Assembly (NCBI GenBank): GCA_013153635.1
Contig: JAADDZ010000016.1
Location: 1-64,000, forward strand
Length of the DNA: 64,000 nt
Direction of reading: 5' to 3'
DNA from: Aquificota bacterium
GTDB taxonomy: Bacteria; Aquificota; Aquificia; Aquificales; Hydrogenothermaceae
Position numbers and translations under genes: made by a program. This document shows positions 27,049 through 34,818 of the stretch, one piece after another (the stretch's first letter is position 1; each line of letters begins with the position of its first letter). The notes beneath the pieces are model-generated. The model was given only the letters and a program-made list of their open reading frames with translations, had not been told where the DNA came from and searched no databases.

Positions 27049-29160
27049 CTATTTTGAGGCTTTTTGTACAAAAGAAAGGTCTAACTTTTTCAAATCTTCG
27101 TCTACCTTCTCTATTTTTACCATTATCTTATCTCCCAGTCTAAAAGATTGGTCTTCAGATACTAACCGCTGATTTAACTCATCATATTTAAACTGCCCCG
27201 GCAGTGACGAAATAGGTATCAAACCTTCTATCAAATATCTACTTATCTCTACAAATAATCCAAATGAAACAACCCCTGTTATGATTCCTTCAAACTCTTC
27301 TCCTATATGTCCACTAAGAATCCTTAACTTCAGCATATCAAGAGCGTCTCTCTCTGCCTCTTCTGCAACTCTTTCCATAGTAGAACACTGCTGGGCTACT
27401 GGCTTTAACTTCTCTGGTAATTTTTGCAGGTCTCTTTTGGTAAACTTTTTCTTTATAGCTTTTTTTAATAGTCTGTGAACTACAAGGTCTGCATATCTCC
27501 TTATAGGAGACGTAAAATGGGTGTAAGTCTGAAGAGCTAACCCAAAATGCCCTATATTCTCTACAGTATATTTTGCCTGCTTCATAGTCCTAAGAGCCAT
27601 AAATCTCACAAGGTTTTCTTCTGGAGTCCCAGCTACCTTTTTTAGTAAATTTTGAACAAAATGGGGAGTTATTTTCTCTGGATAAGAGACTTGATAGCCA
27701 AGACCAGATACCAAATCAACGAACTTTACCACTTTATCCAAGTCAGGTTGTTCGTGAGTTCTGTATATAAAAGGATACCCTTTCTCTTCCATAAAGCTCG
27801 CAACTGTTTTATTGGCAAGTATCATAAATTCTTCTATAATCTGATGAGTAAAATGTCTCTCATAAGGTACTACATCATAAGGGTCTCCTGTTTCAGTAAA
27901 TAGAATCTTTGATTCAGGAAGGTCAAAATCTATGCTCCCCCTTTTTTCTCTTTCTTTAAGAAGTGTTTTTGTTAGCTCTTCCATAAGTCTAAGAGGATAG
28001 ACTACAAACGGAAATTTCTCTTCTAGCTCTGGGTCTCCTAGTATTATTCTTAACGCTTGGTCATAGGTGAGCCTCGCTTTACTCTCAATCACACTTTCAT
28101 AAATATCATAATCTATCACTTTCCCTTCTGGGTTTATAAGCATCTCACAGGTAAAAGCGTATTTTCTCTCTTTTGGTCTTAGGCTACACAGATTTGCTGA
28201 TAGTTTTTCTGGCAACATGTGCAAGGCTCTTTCTGGTAGATAATAAGTGTTTCCTCTTTCATAAGCTTCCTTATCTATGATAGAGCCTTCTTTCACATAG
28301 TAAGAGACATCAGCGATATGAACGAAGAGTCTGTAGTTTTCTTGTTCTTTTTGTATCGCAACTGCATCATCGAAATCTCTTGCGCTTTCTGGGTCTATAG
28401 TAAAACATATTTGATTTGTAAGGTCTTTTCTATTTTTGGTAACTCGTACTACTGGATATATCTTTTCTGCTTCTTCTATCGCTTCTTTAGAATGCTCCAT
28501 AGGAAGATTGTACTTTCGTGCTACTATCTCTGCCACTGTTAGAGTGTTCTTTGTCTTTCCTAAGACTTTTATTATCTTTCCTTTTGCCTCTGGTTTCCCT
28601 TTTTCTGGATATTGAGTAATCTCAACTACCACATAGTAACCTACCTTTGCATTCTTACTTTTGACATTTCTCTTGGATACATTTACTTTGTGAGGTATCG
28701 GCATATCTGCAAGGAGTACATAATATCCCTTTTTACCTTTTTTTAAAATACCTACAGCAGTTTTTAATGCTCTTTGGAGAACTTTTACTATTTTTGCTTC
28801 GTCTTTTCTCTTTCTTTTAATAGGTTTTGCAAGAACTATATCCCCATCAAAGAGGTATTTCATCTCTGGAGGTGGGATAAATAGGTCTTCTACATCTTCT
28901 CCTACTATCAAAAAACCATAACCACTTGGGTGAGATTCTACCTTACCTTTTATTAAGCCTTGCTCTTCTTCTATCTGGGCAAGGATATATTTTCCTTTTA
29001 TGTATTTTATTACTCCTTTTTTTACTAAGCGTTTTAAAAGTCTTCGAAGTACCTTTTTTTCTGTTTTAGGTACTCCCAGCTTACGCATAATCATCTTGAA
29101 GTAAGCTGGTTTCCCTCTTCTTTTTAAGAAGTCTACTATATCTTTTTCTGTAACAACCAT
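27049..29160 (-). CDS. rnr: Ribonuclease R family 3'-5' exoribonuclease
   Basis: A 703-aa RNase II/R family enzyme. In order: an N-terminal winged-helix region (about 1-60), cold-shock OB folds (about 65-220) with GYGFLIV, the RNB catalytic domain (about 250-580) with the metal-binding Asp cluster in DPESARDFDDAVAI, the segments HFTSPIRRYADLVVHR, and a C-terminal S1 domain (about 620-700). Winged helix plus S1 fits RNase R better than RNase II. It degrades structured RNA. The stop of the upstream outer-membrane gene shares its last base with this gene's ATG. Confidence 0.93.
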   Translation of the reverse strand: MVVTEKDIVDFLKRRGKPAYFKMIMRKLGVPKTEKKVLRRLLKRLVKKGVIKYIKGKYILAQIEEEQGLIKGKVESHPSGYGFLIVGEDVEDLFIPPPEMKYLFDGDIVLAKPIKRKRKDEAKIVKVLQRALKTAVGILKKGKKGYYVLLADMPIPHKVNVSKRNVKSKNAKVGYYVVVEITQYPEKGKPEAKGKIIKVLGKTKNTLTVAEIVARKYNLPMEHSKEAIEEAEKIYPVVRVTKNRKDLTNQICFTIDPESARDFDDAVAIQKEQENYRLFVHIADVSYYVKEGSIIDKEAYERGNTYYLPERALHMLPEKLSANLCSLRPKERKYAFTCEMLINPEGKVIDYDIYESVIESKARLTYDQALRIILGDPELEEKFPFVVYPLRLMEELTKTLLKEREKRGSIDFDLPESKILFTETGDPYDVVPYERHFTHQIIEEFMILANKTVASFMEEKGYPFIYRTHEQPDLDKVVKFVDLVSGLGYQVSYPEKITPHFVQNLLKKVAGTPEENLVRFMALRTMKQAKYTVENIGHFGLALQTYTHFTSPIRRYADLVVHRLLKKAIKKKFTKRDLQKLPEKLKPVAQQCSTMERVAEEAERDALDMLKLRILSGHIGEEFEGIITGVVSFGLFVEISRYLIEGLIPISSLPGQFKYDELNQRLVSEDQSFRLGDKIMVKIEKVDEDLKKLDLSFVQKASK

Positions 29161-29957
29161 TAAAATTCTATTCCAACCTCTCCTAAAAATCCTTGAACTT
29201 TTATATCAGAGTTAAACGTTTTATCGTCCACCTCTAAGTCATCTAATTTTAGTCTTAGGTATTTGTATCCTACACCAGCAAATAGACTACCTACCAAAGG
29301 TACTCTCAATAATTTTACTTTTCCAAGTACTTTAAGGTCTGTTATAGAATGTCCATCGTAACCTACCCACTTCCCTTCTACATCAAAAATTATGTCTGAT
29401 ATTTTTGGAATCAGAGGGATTCTAATGTCAGCACCTAAATATACCATAGGTATTGGAAGGGTGATGTCTGCTTTTTCTGAATTAAGAGGGTTATTCAAAT
29501 CTCTAACCTCTACACAACCGTCTAGATATTTTACAGTAATTCCAAATTTTGGGTGTATGAAAGGAATAGGAAGACCGTAATACAAGGATATATCATATTG
29601 GTCAAAATTCACATCTGTATATACGCGAGTACTTGTAGGAAAAGTAACATTACCAAATGTTATGCTTGTGTTTACTACACCTGTACCATCAAACTGGAAC
29701 GGCATGTATTCTACTTTCAGAGCTGGAAGTATTGGAAAATCAATTATCCCGTAGAAGTAAGCTTTCTTTGAATCCCCTAAGTTAAGGTCATCTTCCAAAT
29801 CAAGACTGCTTGCAGTATTTGGGTCTCCATATTCTAGATAACCTGAAGGTGATAGGCTATTGTATCCTATACCAAAAACTGCATCTATCGCTGGAAGAGC
29901 AGAAGCTATTGATATAGATGATAGAGTGAGTAACGAAGAAAAGATAAGTTTTTTCAT
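29160..29957 (-). CDS. TIGR04219-type outer-membrane beta-barrel protein (copy 1)
   Basis: A 265-aa exported protein. The signal peptide (about 1-20) ends in ASALPAID. The mature part has alternating strands and typical TIGR04219 features: DLEDDLNLGD, a FDGTG segment and VKYLDGCVEV, and it ends in a strand with terminal Phe (LGEVGIEF), the C-terminal signal for barrel assembly. Function of the family is unknown. It is the third of three tandem paralogues transcribed toward rnr, and it is the one closest to the family norm. Confidence 0.85.
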   Translation of the reverse strand: MKKLIFSSLLTLSSISIASALPAIDAVFGIGYNSLSPSGYLEYGDPNTASSLDLEDDLNLGDSKKAYFYGIIDFPILPALKVEYMPFQFDGTGVVNTSITFGNVTFPTSTRVYTDVNFDQYDISLYYGLPIPFIHPKFGITVKYLDGCVEVRDLNNPLNSEKADITLPIPMVYLGADIRIPLIPKISDIIFDVEGKWVGYDGHSITDLKVLGKVKLLRVPLVGSLFAGVGYKYLRLKLDDLEVDDKTFNSDIKVQGFLGEVGIEF

Positions 29958-29974
29958 AATTAAACCCCCTTTTA

Positions 29975-30772
29975 TTAAAATTCTATTCCTAACTCAAGAT
30001 ACGTTCCTTCCCATTCTATATTCATTTCTGGGTCTGACTCACTTCCATCAGGAAGTTTCTTTAGAACCAAATGCCAGTATCTATACCCCATTCCTGCATA
30101 GATTATACCAATTTCTCTAAATGTTGTTAATTTTAATTTTCCCATAGCCTTTAAGTCTAAGAAAAATGAGTTATAAAAAGCTATTCCCTTTAGTTCTAAA
30201 TCTAATGCCAAGTCAAACAAAAAAGGGATAAAAGGGATATTCGTTTCATTTCCTACATACAAAAGAGGAAGCAAAGTCTCTACATCATTTCTCTCTTCTT
30301 GATTAAATCTCTCTGCCTTTGCATAGAGATACCCACTTATAAACTTTACCGCAAATCCAAGTTTTGGGTTTATATATGGAAAATCAAGGTCATAGTAGAT
30401 GATAAAATCGTTATTCTGGTTAAATACCACTTTAGAAGTAACTTTGTCGTATGCGCTAAACTTTATACCGAAGATACCTGTATCTACAGGTATCTTTACA
30501 ACATTTTTTCCATAATGCTCAAAAGGTAGAGATTCAAACTTGAAATTAGGAAGAATAGGTAAACCTATGTCTATATAAAAGTGGGTTTTTTCTGTTCCTT
30601 TTAGTCCAAAAGTTCCATCTAAGGTGTATGTTTTCCCATCTGTCTTAAAGTACCCTGTTACGTCCATCTTCGGTTTTGAAAAACCAGCCTTTAGGTGCAT
30701 AAAAGGTTTGGCATATGAAATCGTAGTAGTAAGCAAAAGTATCAAGGTAGCTGTTATCTTTTTCACATTCAC
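29975..30772 (-). CDS. Outer-membrane beta-barrel paralogue (copy 2)
   Basis: A 265-aa protein with a signal peptide (cleavage near TISYAKPF). It shares with copy 3 the blocks HLKAGFSKPKMDVTGYF, FGLKGTEKTHFYIDIGLPILPN, GIFGIKFSAYDKV and GYRYWHLVLKKLPDG. The C-terminus ends TYLELGIEF. It is much closer to copy 3 than to copy 1, so these two probably arose by a later duplication. Outer membrane location is inferred from the signal peptide and terminal Phe strand. Confidence 0.8.
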   Translation of the reverse strand: MNVKKITATLILLLTTTISYAKPFMHLKAGFSKPKMDVTGYFKTDGKTYTLDGTFGLKGTEKTHFYIDIGLPILPNFKFESLPFEHYGKNVVKIPVDTGIFGIKFSAYDKVTSKVVFNQNNDFIIYYDLDFPYINPKLGFAVKFISGYLYAKAERFNQEERNDVETLLPLLYVGNETNIPFIPFLFDLALDLELKGIAFYNSFFLDLKAMGKLKLTTFREIGIIYAGMGYRYWHLVLKKLPDGSESDPEMNIEWEGTYLELGIEF

Positions 30773-30779
30773 CTTCCTT

Positions 30780-31589
30780 TTAAAATTCTATACCTAATTC
30801 GGTAAAATAATCGTCCATCTTAATATCCATCTGGGGGTCGGCAGGCTCTCCATTTGGCAGTTTTTTTAGAACCATGTGCCAGTATTTGTACCCTACTCCC
30901 CAGTATATAACACCTATATTTCTAAAAGCGGTTAGTTTTAACTTTGTTATAGCTTTTATGTCTACATACCAAGTATTAAGGTATGCAAAACCTTTAAAAT
31001 CTGTTTCTAATCCTAAACTAAAAATATATACCAACGGCAACTCTGTCTCAAATCCTAAATAAAAAGCTCCTCCCATTGTGTTTATATATTTTTTTTCTTC
31101 TTGTTTTAATTTTATTGCCTTTCCGTACATCCAGCCTTTTAACCATTTTACAAGTATACCCGGTTTTACTTTTAGTGTGGTAAAAAACAACGGTACTTTT
31201 ATATCATAATAAAATGTTACATCATAGTTTATATGAAATACTATTTCTGCTTGAACTTTGTCGTATGCTTCAAAATTTATCCCAAATAATTCTACACCCT
31301 TTGGAAACTTCATCCACTTTTTACCGTAAACTGCGAATGGTTGATTTTCTATCTTTACATTCGGGAGAAAGGGGATTCCTATATCTACATACCAATGGTC
31401 TGTCTCTACAGGTTTGAATCCAAAATGTCTCTTTGCATAGAATTTGTAATCAAACTCTCCAACGATAAAATACCCGTCCATATCCAATCTTGGTTTTGCA
31501 TAACCAGCTTTTAGATGCCAAGTTACCGCTGGATATGCTGTGGTAGCTATGCTTATAGTAAGAAAAATAAATATAAGAATTTTCTTCAT
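30780..31589 (-). CDS. Outer-membrane beta-barrel paralogue (copy 3)
   Basis: A 269-aa protein with a signal peptide (cleavage near TTAYPAVTW). Shared blocks with copy 2 include HLKAGYAKPRLDMDGYF, VDIGIPFLPN, FGINFEAYDKV and VGYKYWHMVLKKLPNG; the C-terminus is FTELGIEF. The spacing between copies is short (7 and 17 bp), consistent with one transcript. The ATG overlaps the stop of argD by 4 bp, so the outer-membrane genes continue the lpxB-argD transcript. Function unknown. Confidence 0.8.
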   Translation of the reverse strand: MKKILIFIFLTISIATTAYPAVTWHLKAGYAKPRLDMDGYFIVGEFDYKFYAKRHFGFKPVETDHWYVDIGIPFLPNVKIENQPFAVYGKKWMKFPKGVELFGINFEAYDKVQAEIVFHINYDVTFYYDIKVPLFFTTLKVKPGILVKWLKGWMYGKAIKLKQEEKKYINTMGGAFYLGFETELPLVYIFSLGLETDFKGFAYLNTWYVDIKAITKLKLTAFRNIGVIYWGVGYKYWHMVLKKLPNGEPADPQMDIKMDDYFTELGIEF

Positions 31590-32749
31590 CTTATTATTAG
31601 TTTTAGTTTTTCTACAGCTTCGTCAATATGATTTTTCTGAACAATCAAAGGAGGTACAAATCTCAATGTATTTTTCCCTGCTGTTCCTATAATCAGTCCC
31701 TTTTTTAGAGATTCTTTGGCTATATCTTTTGCTTCTATGTGAGAAGGTAGCTCTAAACCTATCATCAATCCTAATCCTTTTACTTTGAAACCAAAGGTTT
31801 CTTTTAATTTTTGTTTAAAATATTCTCCTTTCTCTGATACTTCTTCTAAGAAATCTTTCTGGTTTACGATTTTTAATACCTGTTTTGCAACTTCTGTCGC
31901 TAGGTAGTTTCCTCCAAAAGTAGAGCCGTGAGTACCAGCAGAGAAGGTGGAAGATACATTATCTTTAGCTACTACAGCACCGATGGGGACTCCTCCCCCA
32001 AGGGCTTTTGCTGTAGTGATTATATCTGGATTTAAGTCAAAGTGCTGGAAAGCAAAAAGCTTCCCGGTTCTTCCTATACCTGTTTGAACTTCGTCTACTA
32101 TCAGTAGAATATTCTTTTCTCTACACAAGTTTTGAAGGTCTTGTAGGAATTCCTTTTTGGCTGGATTTATACCTCCTTCTCCTTGCACTATTTCAATCAT
32201 GACTCCAGCTGTTTTTTCATTTACTTTGTCCAAAACAGAATCTATACTGTTAAACTCTGCATACCTAAAACCTTCTAAAAGAGGTTTAAATCCTTCTTGA
32301 TATTCAGGTGTGAATGTTGCAGATAATGCCCCAAGAGTTCTTCCATGAAAACCACCTTTGAATGTTATGATTTCGTATCTGTTTTCTCCTTTTGTAAAAA
32401 AGTATCTTCTAGCTAACTTTATCGCTGTTTCGTTAGCTTCTGCACCACTATTGCAGAAAAATACTTTACCTTTTATTGTGTTCTCTACTAAGATTTTGGC
32501 TAGTTCTATCTGGGGTTTTATGTAAAAAAGATTTGAGGTATGTATTAATTTCTTTGCTTGCTGACATATTGCTTTTGTTATCGCAGGGTGACTATAACCT
32601 AACACATTTACAGCGATTCCTGCTAGCATATCTAAATATATGTTTCCTTTTTCGTCATACAGATAGACCCCTTCTCCTTTCTCAAAGAGGATAGGATACC
32701 TAGCATAGTTAGGCATGAGATACTTACTTCCTTCTTCTAGCCAGTTCAT
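31586..32749 (-). CDS. argD: Acetylornithine aminotransferase
   Basis: A 387-aa class-III pyridoxal-phosphate aminotransferase for arginine synthesis, possibly also acting on N-succinyl-diaminopimelate. Signatures are NVLGYSHPAI, FFCNSGAEANE, IIVDEVQTGIGRTGKLFA and the PLP lysine in TAKALGGGVPIGA. The C-terminal LRFVPPLIV is typical. It overlaps lpxB at its start (4 bp) and the outer-membrane gene at its end (4 bp). A specific ArgD assignment over other class-III enzymes is strong but not absolute. Confidence 0.92.
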   Translation of the reverse strand: MNWLEEGSKYLMPNYARYPILFEKGEGVYLYDEKGNIYLDMLAGIAVNVLGYSHPAITKAICQQAKKLIHTSNLFYIKPQIELAKILVENTIKGKVFFCNSGAEANETAIKLARRYFFTKGENRYEIITFKGGFHGRTLGALSATFTPEYQEGFKPLLEGFRYAEFNSIDSVLDKVNEKTAGVMIEIVQGEGGINPAKKEFLQDLQNLCREKNILLIVDEVQTGIGRTGKLFAFQHFDLNPDIITTAKALGGGVPIGAVVAKDNVSSTFSAGTHGSTFGGNYLATEVAKQVLKIVNQKDFLEEVSEKGEYFKQKLKETFGFKVKGLGLMIGLELPSHIEAKDIAKESLKKGLIIGTAGKNTLRFVPPLIVQKNHIDEAVEKLKLIIR

Positions 32750-33894
32750 ATCTGTAGCTCCTGTTTTATTAATTTTGCTGTTTTATCCAAAGCTCCTTTT
32801 TCTCCTAATCTGTTTTTAACTTTATCTTTTAGCTGAATCTTTGTCTTCATGTATAAATCTTTATCAAAGATATATTTTAGACTCCAATTTGCTAAGTTTA
32901 TAGGGGTACATTTATCTTGGATAAGTTCTTTTACTATTTCCTCTTGGGCTATTATGTTTGGAAGGCTTATATAAGGTATTTTTATAAGCATCTTTCCTAG
33001 CATGTATGTTAAGGGACTAACTTTGTAAACTACTATAAATGGGTTTGTAAATATAGAAGCTTCTAAAGTGGCTGTTCCGGAAGTTATTATAGAAAAAAAA
33101 GCGTTATTCATCGTTTCATAGTTTGGATACTCAAAAACTGTATTATCTACAGTTTTCAAAGGTAAGTCGTACTGTTTTACAAAATCATTTACAGTTTCTT
33201 TTAGATTCTGCGTAACTGGAAGTACAAAATGTAAGGTTTTATCAGCTTTGTATATTAACTCACCAGCCTTTAGCATTATAGGAAGTATATGTTTTATTTC
33301 GTTTTCTCTACTTCCGGGAAATAGACCTATTATTTTTTTGTTTTGAGGTATCTGTAATTTTTCTCTAAAACTCTCTTTAGTGTGTGTTGTTCTGATAATG
33401 TCCAAAATAGGGTGTCCTACAAACTCTACTTTAAAATTGTCTGTTTGATATGGTTTATACAGGTCTTTCTCAAAAGGCCAGATAGCAATCAATAGGTCAG
33501 TATATTTGACTATAGTTTTTATCCTTTTTTCTCCCCAAGCCCAAACTTGTGGGGCTATAAAATAGACTGTCTTGATACCGAGTTTTTTGGCTTCCTTTAA
33601 TAGTTTTAGGTTAAATCCGGGATAATCAACCACTATAAGCATATCTACATCTTGTTTTAGTGTTTGAACAGCTTTATTGAAAACTTTTCTTATATGAAGA
33701 TATTTTGGGATAATTTCGGTTATACCTACTACAGAGAGATTTTCTATAGTTTCTATAGGTTTACACCCTGCTTGTCTCATTTTGGGACCTGCTATTCCTA
33801 CCCATTCTATCTCTGGTAGTTTCTTTATAAGTTCTGATGCGTAGTTATCTGCCGAAATCTCTCCTACACTTATAAATACTCTCTTTTCTCTCAT
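32746..33894 (-). CDS. lpxB: Lipid-A-disaccharide synthase
   Basis: A 382-aa GT19 glycosyltransferase making the lipid A disaccharide from UDP-diacylglucosamine and lipid X at the inner membrane. The N-terminal GEISADNYASELI, the WVGIAGPKM segment, APQVWAWGEKRI, GHPILD and LFPGSRENEI are the expected motifs, and TSGTATLEA is present in the C-terminal half. This is direct evidence for a lipid A outer membrane. It begins a minus-strand unit lpxB-argD-outer-membrane genes-rnr. No clear ribosome-binding site is visible. Confidence 0.95.
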   Translation of the reverse strand: MREKRVFISVGEISADNYASELIKKLPEIEWVGIAGPKMRQAGCKPIETIENLSVVGITEIIPKYLHIRKVFNKAVQTLKQDVDMLIVVDYPGFNLKLLKEAKKLGIKTVYFIAPQVWAWGEKRIKTIVKYTDLLIAIWPFEKDLYKPYQTDNFKVEFVGHPILDIIRTTHTKESFREKLQIPQNKKIIGLFPGSRENEIKHILPIMLKAGELIYKADKTLHFVLPVTQNLKETVNDFVKQYDLPLKTVDNTVFEYPNYETMNNAFFSIITSGTATLEASIFTNPFIVVYKVSPLTYMLGKMLIKIPYISLPNIIAQEEIVKELIQDKCTPINLANWSLKYIFDKDLYMKTKIQLKDKVKNRLGEKGALDKTAKLIKQELQI

Positions 33895-33924
33895 CTTTTT
33901 CCAATGTTCTCCAGATTGTATAAT

Positions 33925-34017
33925 TTTAAAAACTATTTTGAGGTCTATATTGTAGATTAGATACTATCTTATCCTAATTTTATTGCTTTTTTCATTGGTA
34001 TGGAATTTAGGTATTTT
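33925..34017. repeat. 93-bp direct repeat, left (decayed) copy
   Basis: This stretch matches 34824-34916 over 93 bp with three differences, all C/T changes. It corresponds to the 5' coding part of the downstream glycosyltransferase gene. In this copy the reading frame is broken by a TAG where the right copy has CAG, so it is a non-functional fragment. The two copies flank the toxin-antitoxin pair. Confidence 0.9.
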
Positions 34018-34065
34018 ACTTTCATAAGTATACTTTTAGCTTTTTGACTATCTGTTTGTGTAGAT

Positions 34066-34515
34066 TCAAAGTTCGAAATCTTTTGCACTTTTTATTAGCT
34101 GTATATCTTCATTCTTAGCAACCTCTTCAAAATCTCTATCAAAAGATACTAATTTAGGTATGTTGTAGTACTTACACGTAGATAAAATCAAAGCATCGTT
34201 TGTAAGCAGATTGTACCTATGCATATAGTTAAGAGATATTCTTAGAATATCTTTTGTCTCTCCCAAGACATTAAACAGCAAAAGCAGATTTGAATAATCT
34301 TTTAGTTCTTTTATTAGTGGAGATACTGATTTTTGACTTCTAAGAGTCAATGGAGATTTCCCAGATTTTAGAGCTAACAATTTAAAAATAACTTCTGAAA
34401 ATACAATGCTATTTATACAAATATCAATTGCTACTTCTAATATTTCTTTTGCGGTACTGTTTCCTTTGAAGTTTTCAATAAAAATAGAGCTGTCTATAAA
34501 TATTTTATTGTTCAT
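34066..34515 (-). CDS. PIN-domain toxin (VapC-like ribonuclease)
   Basis: A 149-aa PIN-domain protein. Acidic residues expected to bind Mg2+ are D8 (FIDSSIF), E41 (FSEVIF), D107 (LTNDALIL) and D126/D128 (SFDRDF), the usual VapC arrangement. VapC toxins cleave tRNA or rRNA. Its start lies inside the upstream small gene (11 bp overlap), the normal antitoxin-toxin layout. The module is bounded by a 93-bp direct repeat, a sign of recent insertion. Confidence 0.88.
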   Translation of the reverse strand: MNNKIFIDSSIFIENFKGNSTAKEILEVAIDICINSIVFSEVIFKLLALKSGKSPLTLRSQKSVSPLIKELKDYSNLLLLFNVLGETKDILRISLNYMHRYNLLTNDALILSTCKYYNIPKLVSFDRDFEEVAKNEDIQLIKSAKDFEL

Positions 34516-34705
34516 ACCACTGTTCTTCTGACAACCTTTCTAAGTTTTTGCTTTCTTTTAGTGTCCCAAATGTAGCTTCTACAAGCTTTTTTGCTTTTTC
34601 TTTCTTTTCTATTTCTTTGACGAGATTTTCTATCTGTTTTGAGGTTAAAGATGTTCTTATTTTTAATTCTCTTTCATCAAGCGTTTCTATTATAACTCTA
34701 CCCAT
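34505..34705 (-). CDS. Antitoxin of the VapBC-like pair
   Basis: A 66-aa, highly charged protein directly upstream of the PIN toxin and overlapping it by 11 bp. The N-terminus (MGRVIIETLDERELKIR) could form a strand, followed by a helix (SLTSKQIENLVKEIEKKEKAKK) and a tail ending in SEEQWYEQ, which probably wraps the toxin. No sequence family is recognised beyond the general pattern. AAAAGGGTG precedes the ATG. Autorepression by the pair is expected from the family; no operator was identified. Confidence 0.8.
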   Translation of the reverse strand: MGRVIIETLDERELKIRTSLTSKQIENLVKEIEKKEKAKKLVEATFGTLKESKNLERLSEEQWYEQ

Positions 34706-34818
34706 GATAACACCCTTTTAAATCTTTTGTTATAAATAGAATATAAAATTTAGAAGTATTTTTACCATATGACAAATTCATAGTAATCTATTATTAAGAT
34801 ACTCTTTTTCTAAATGTT

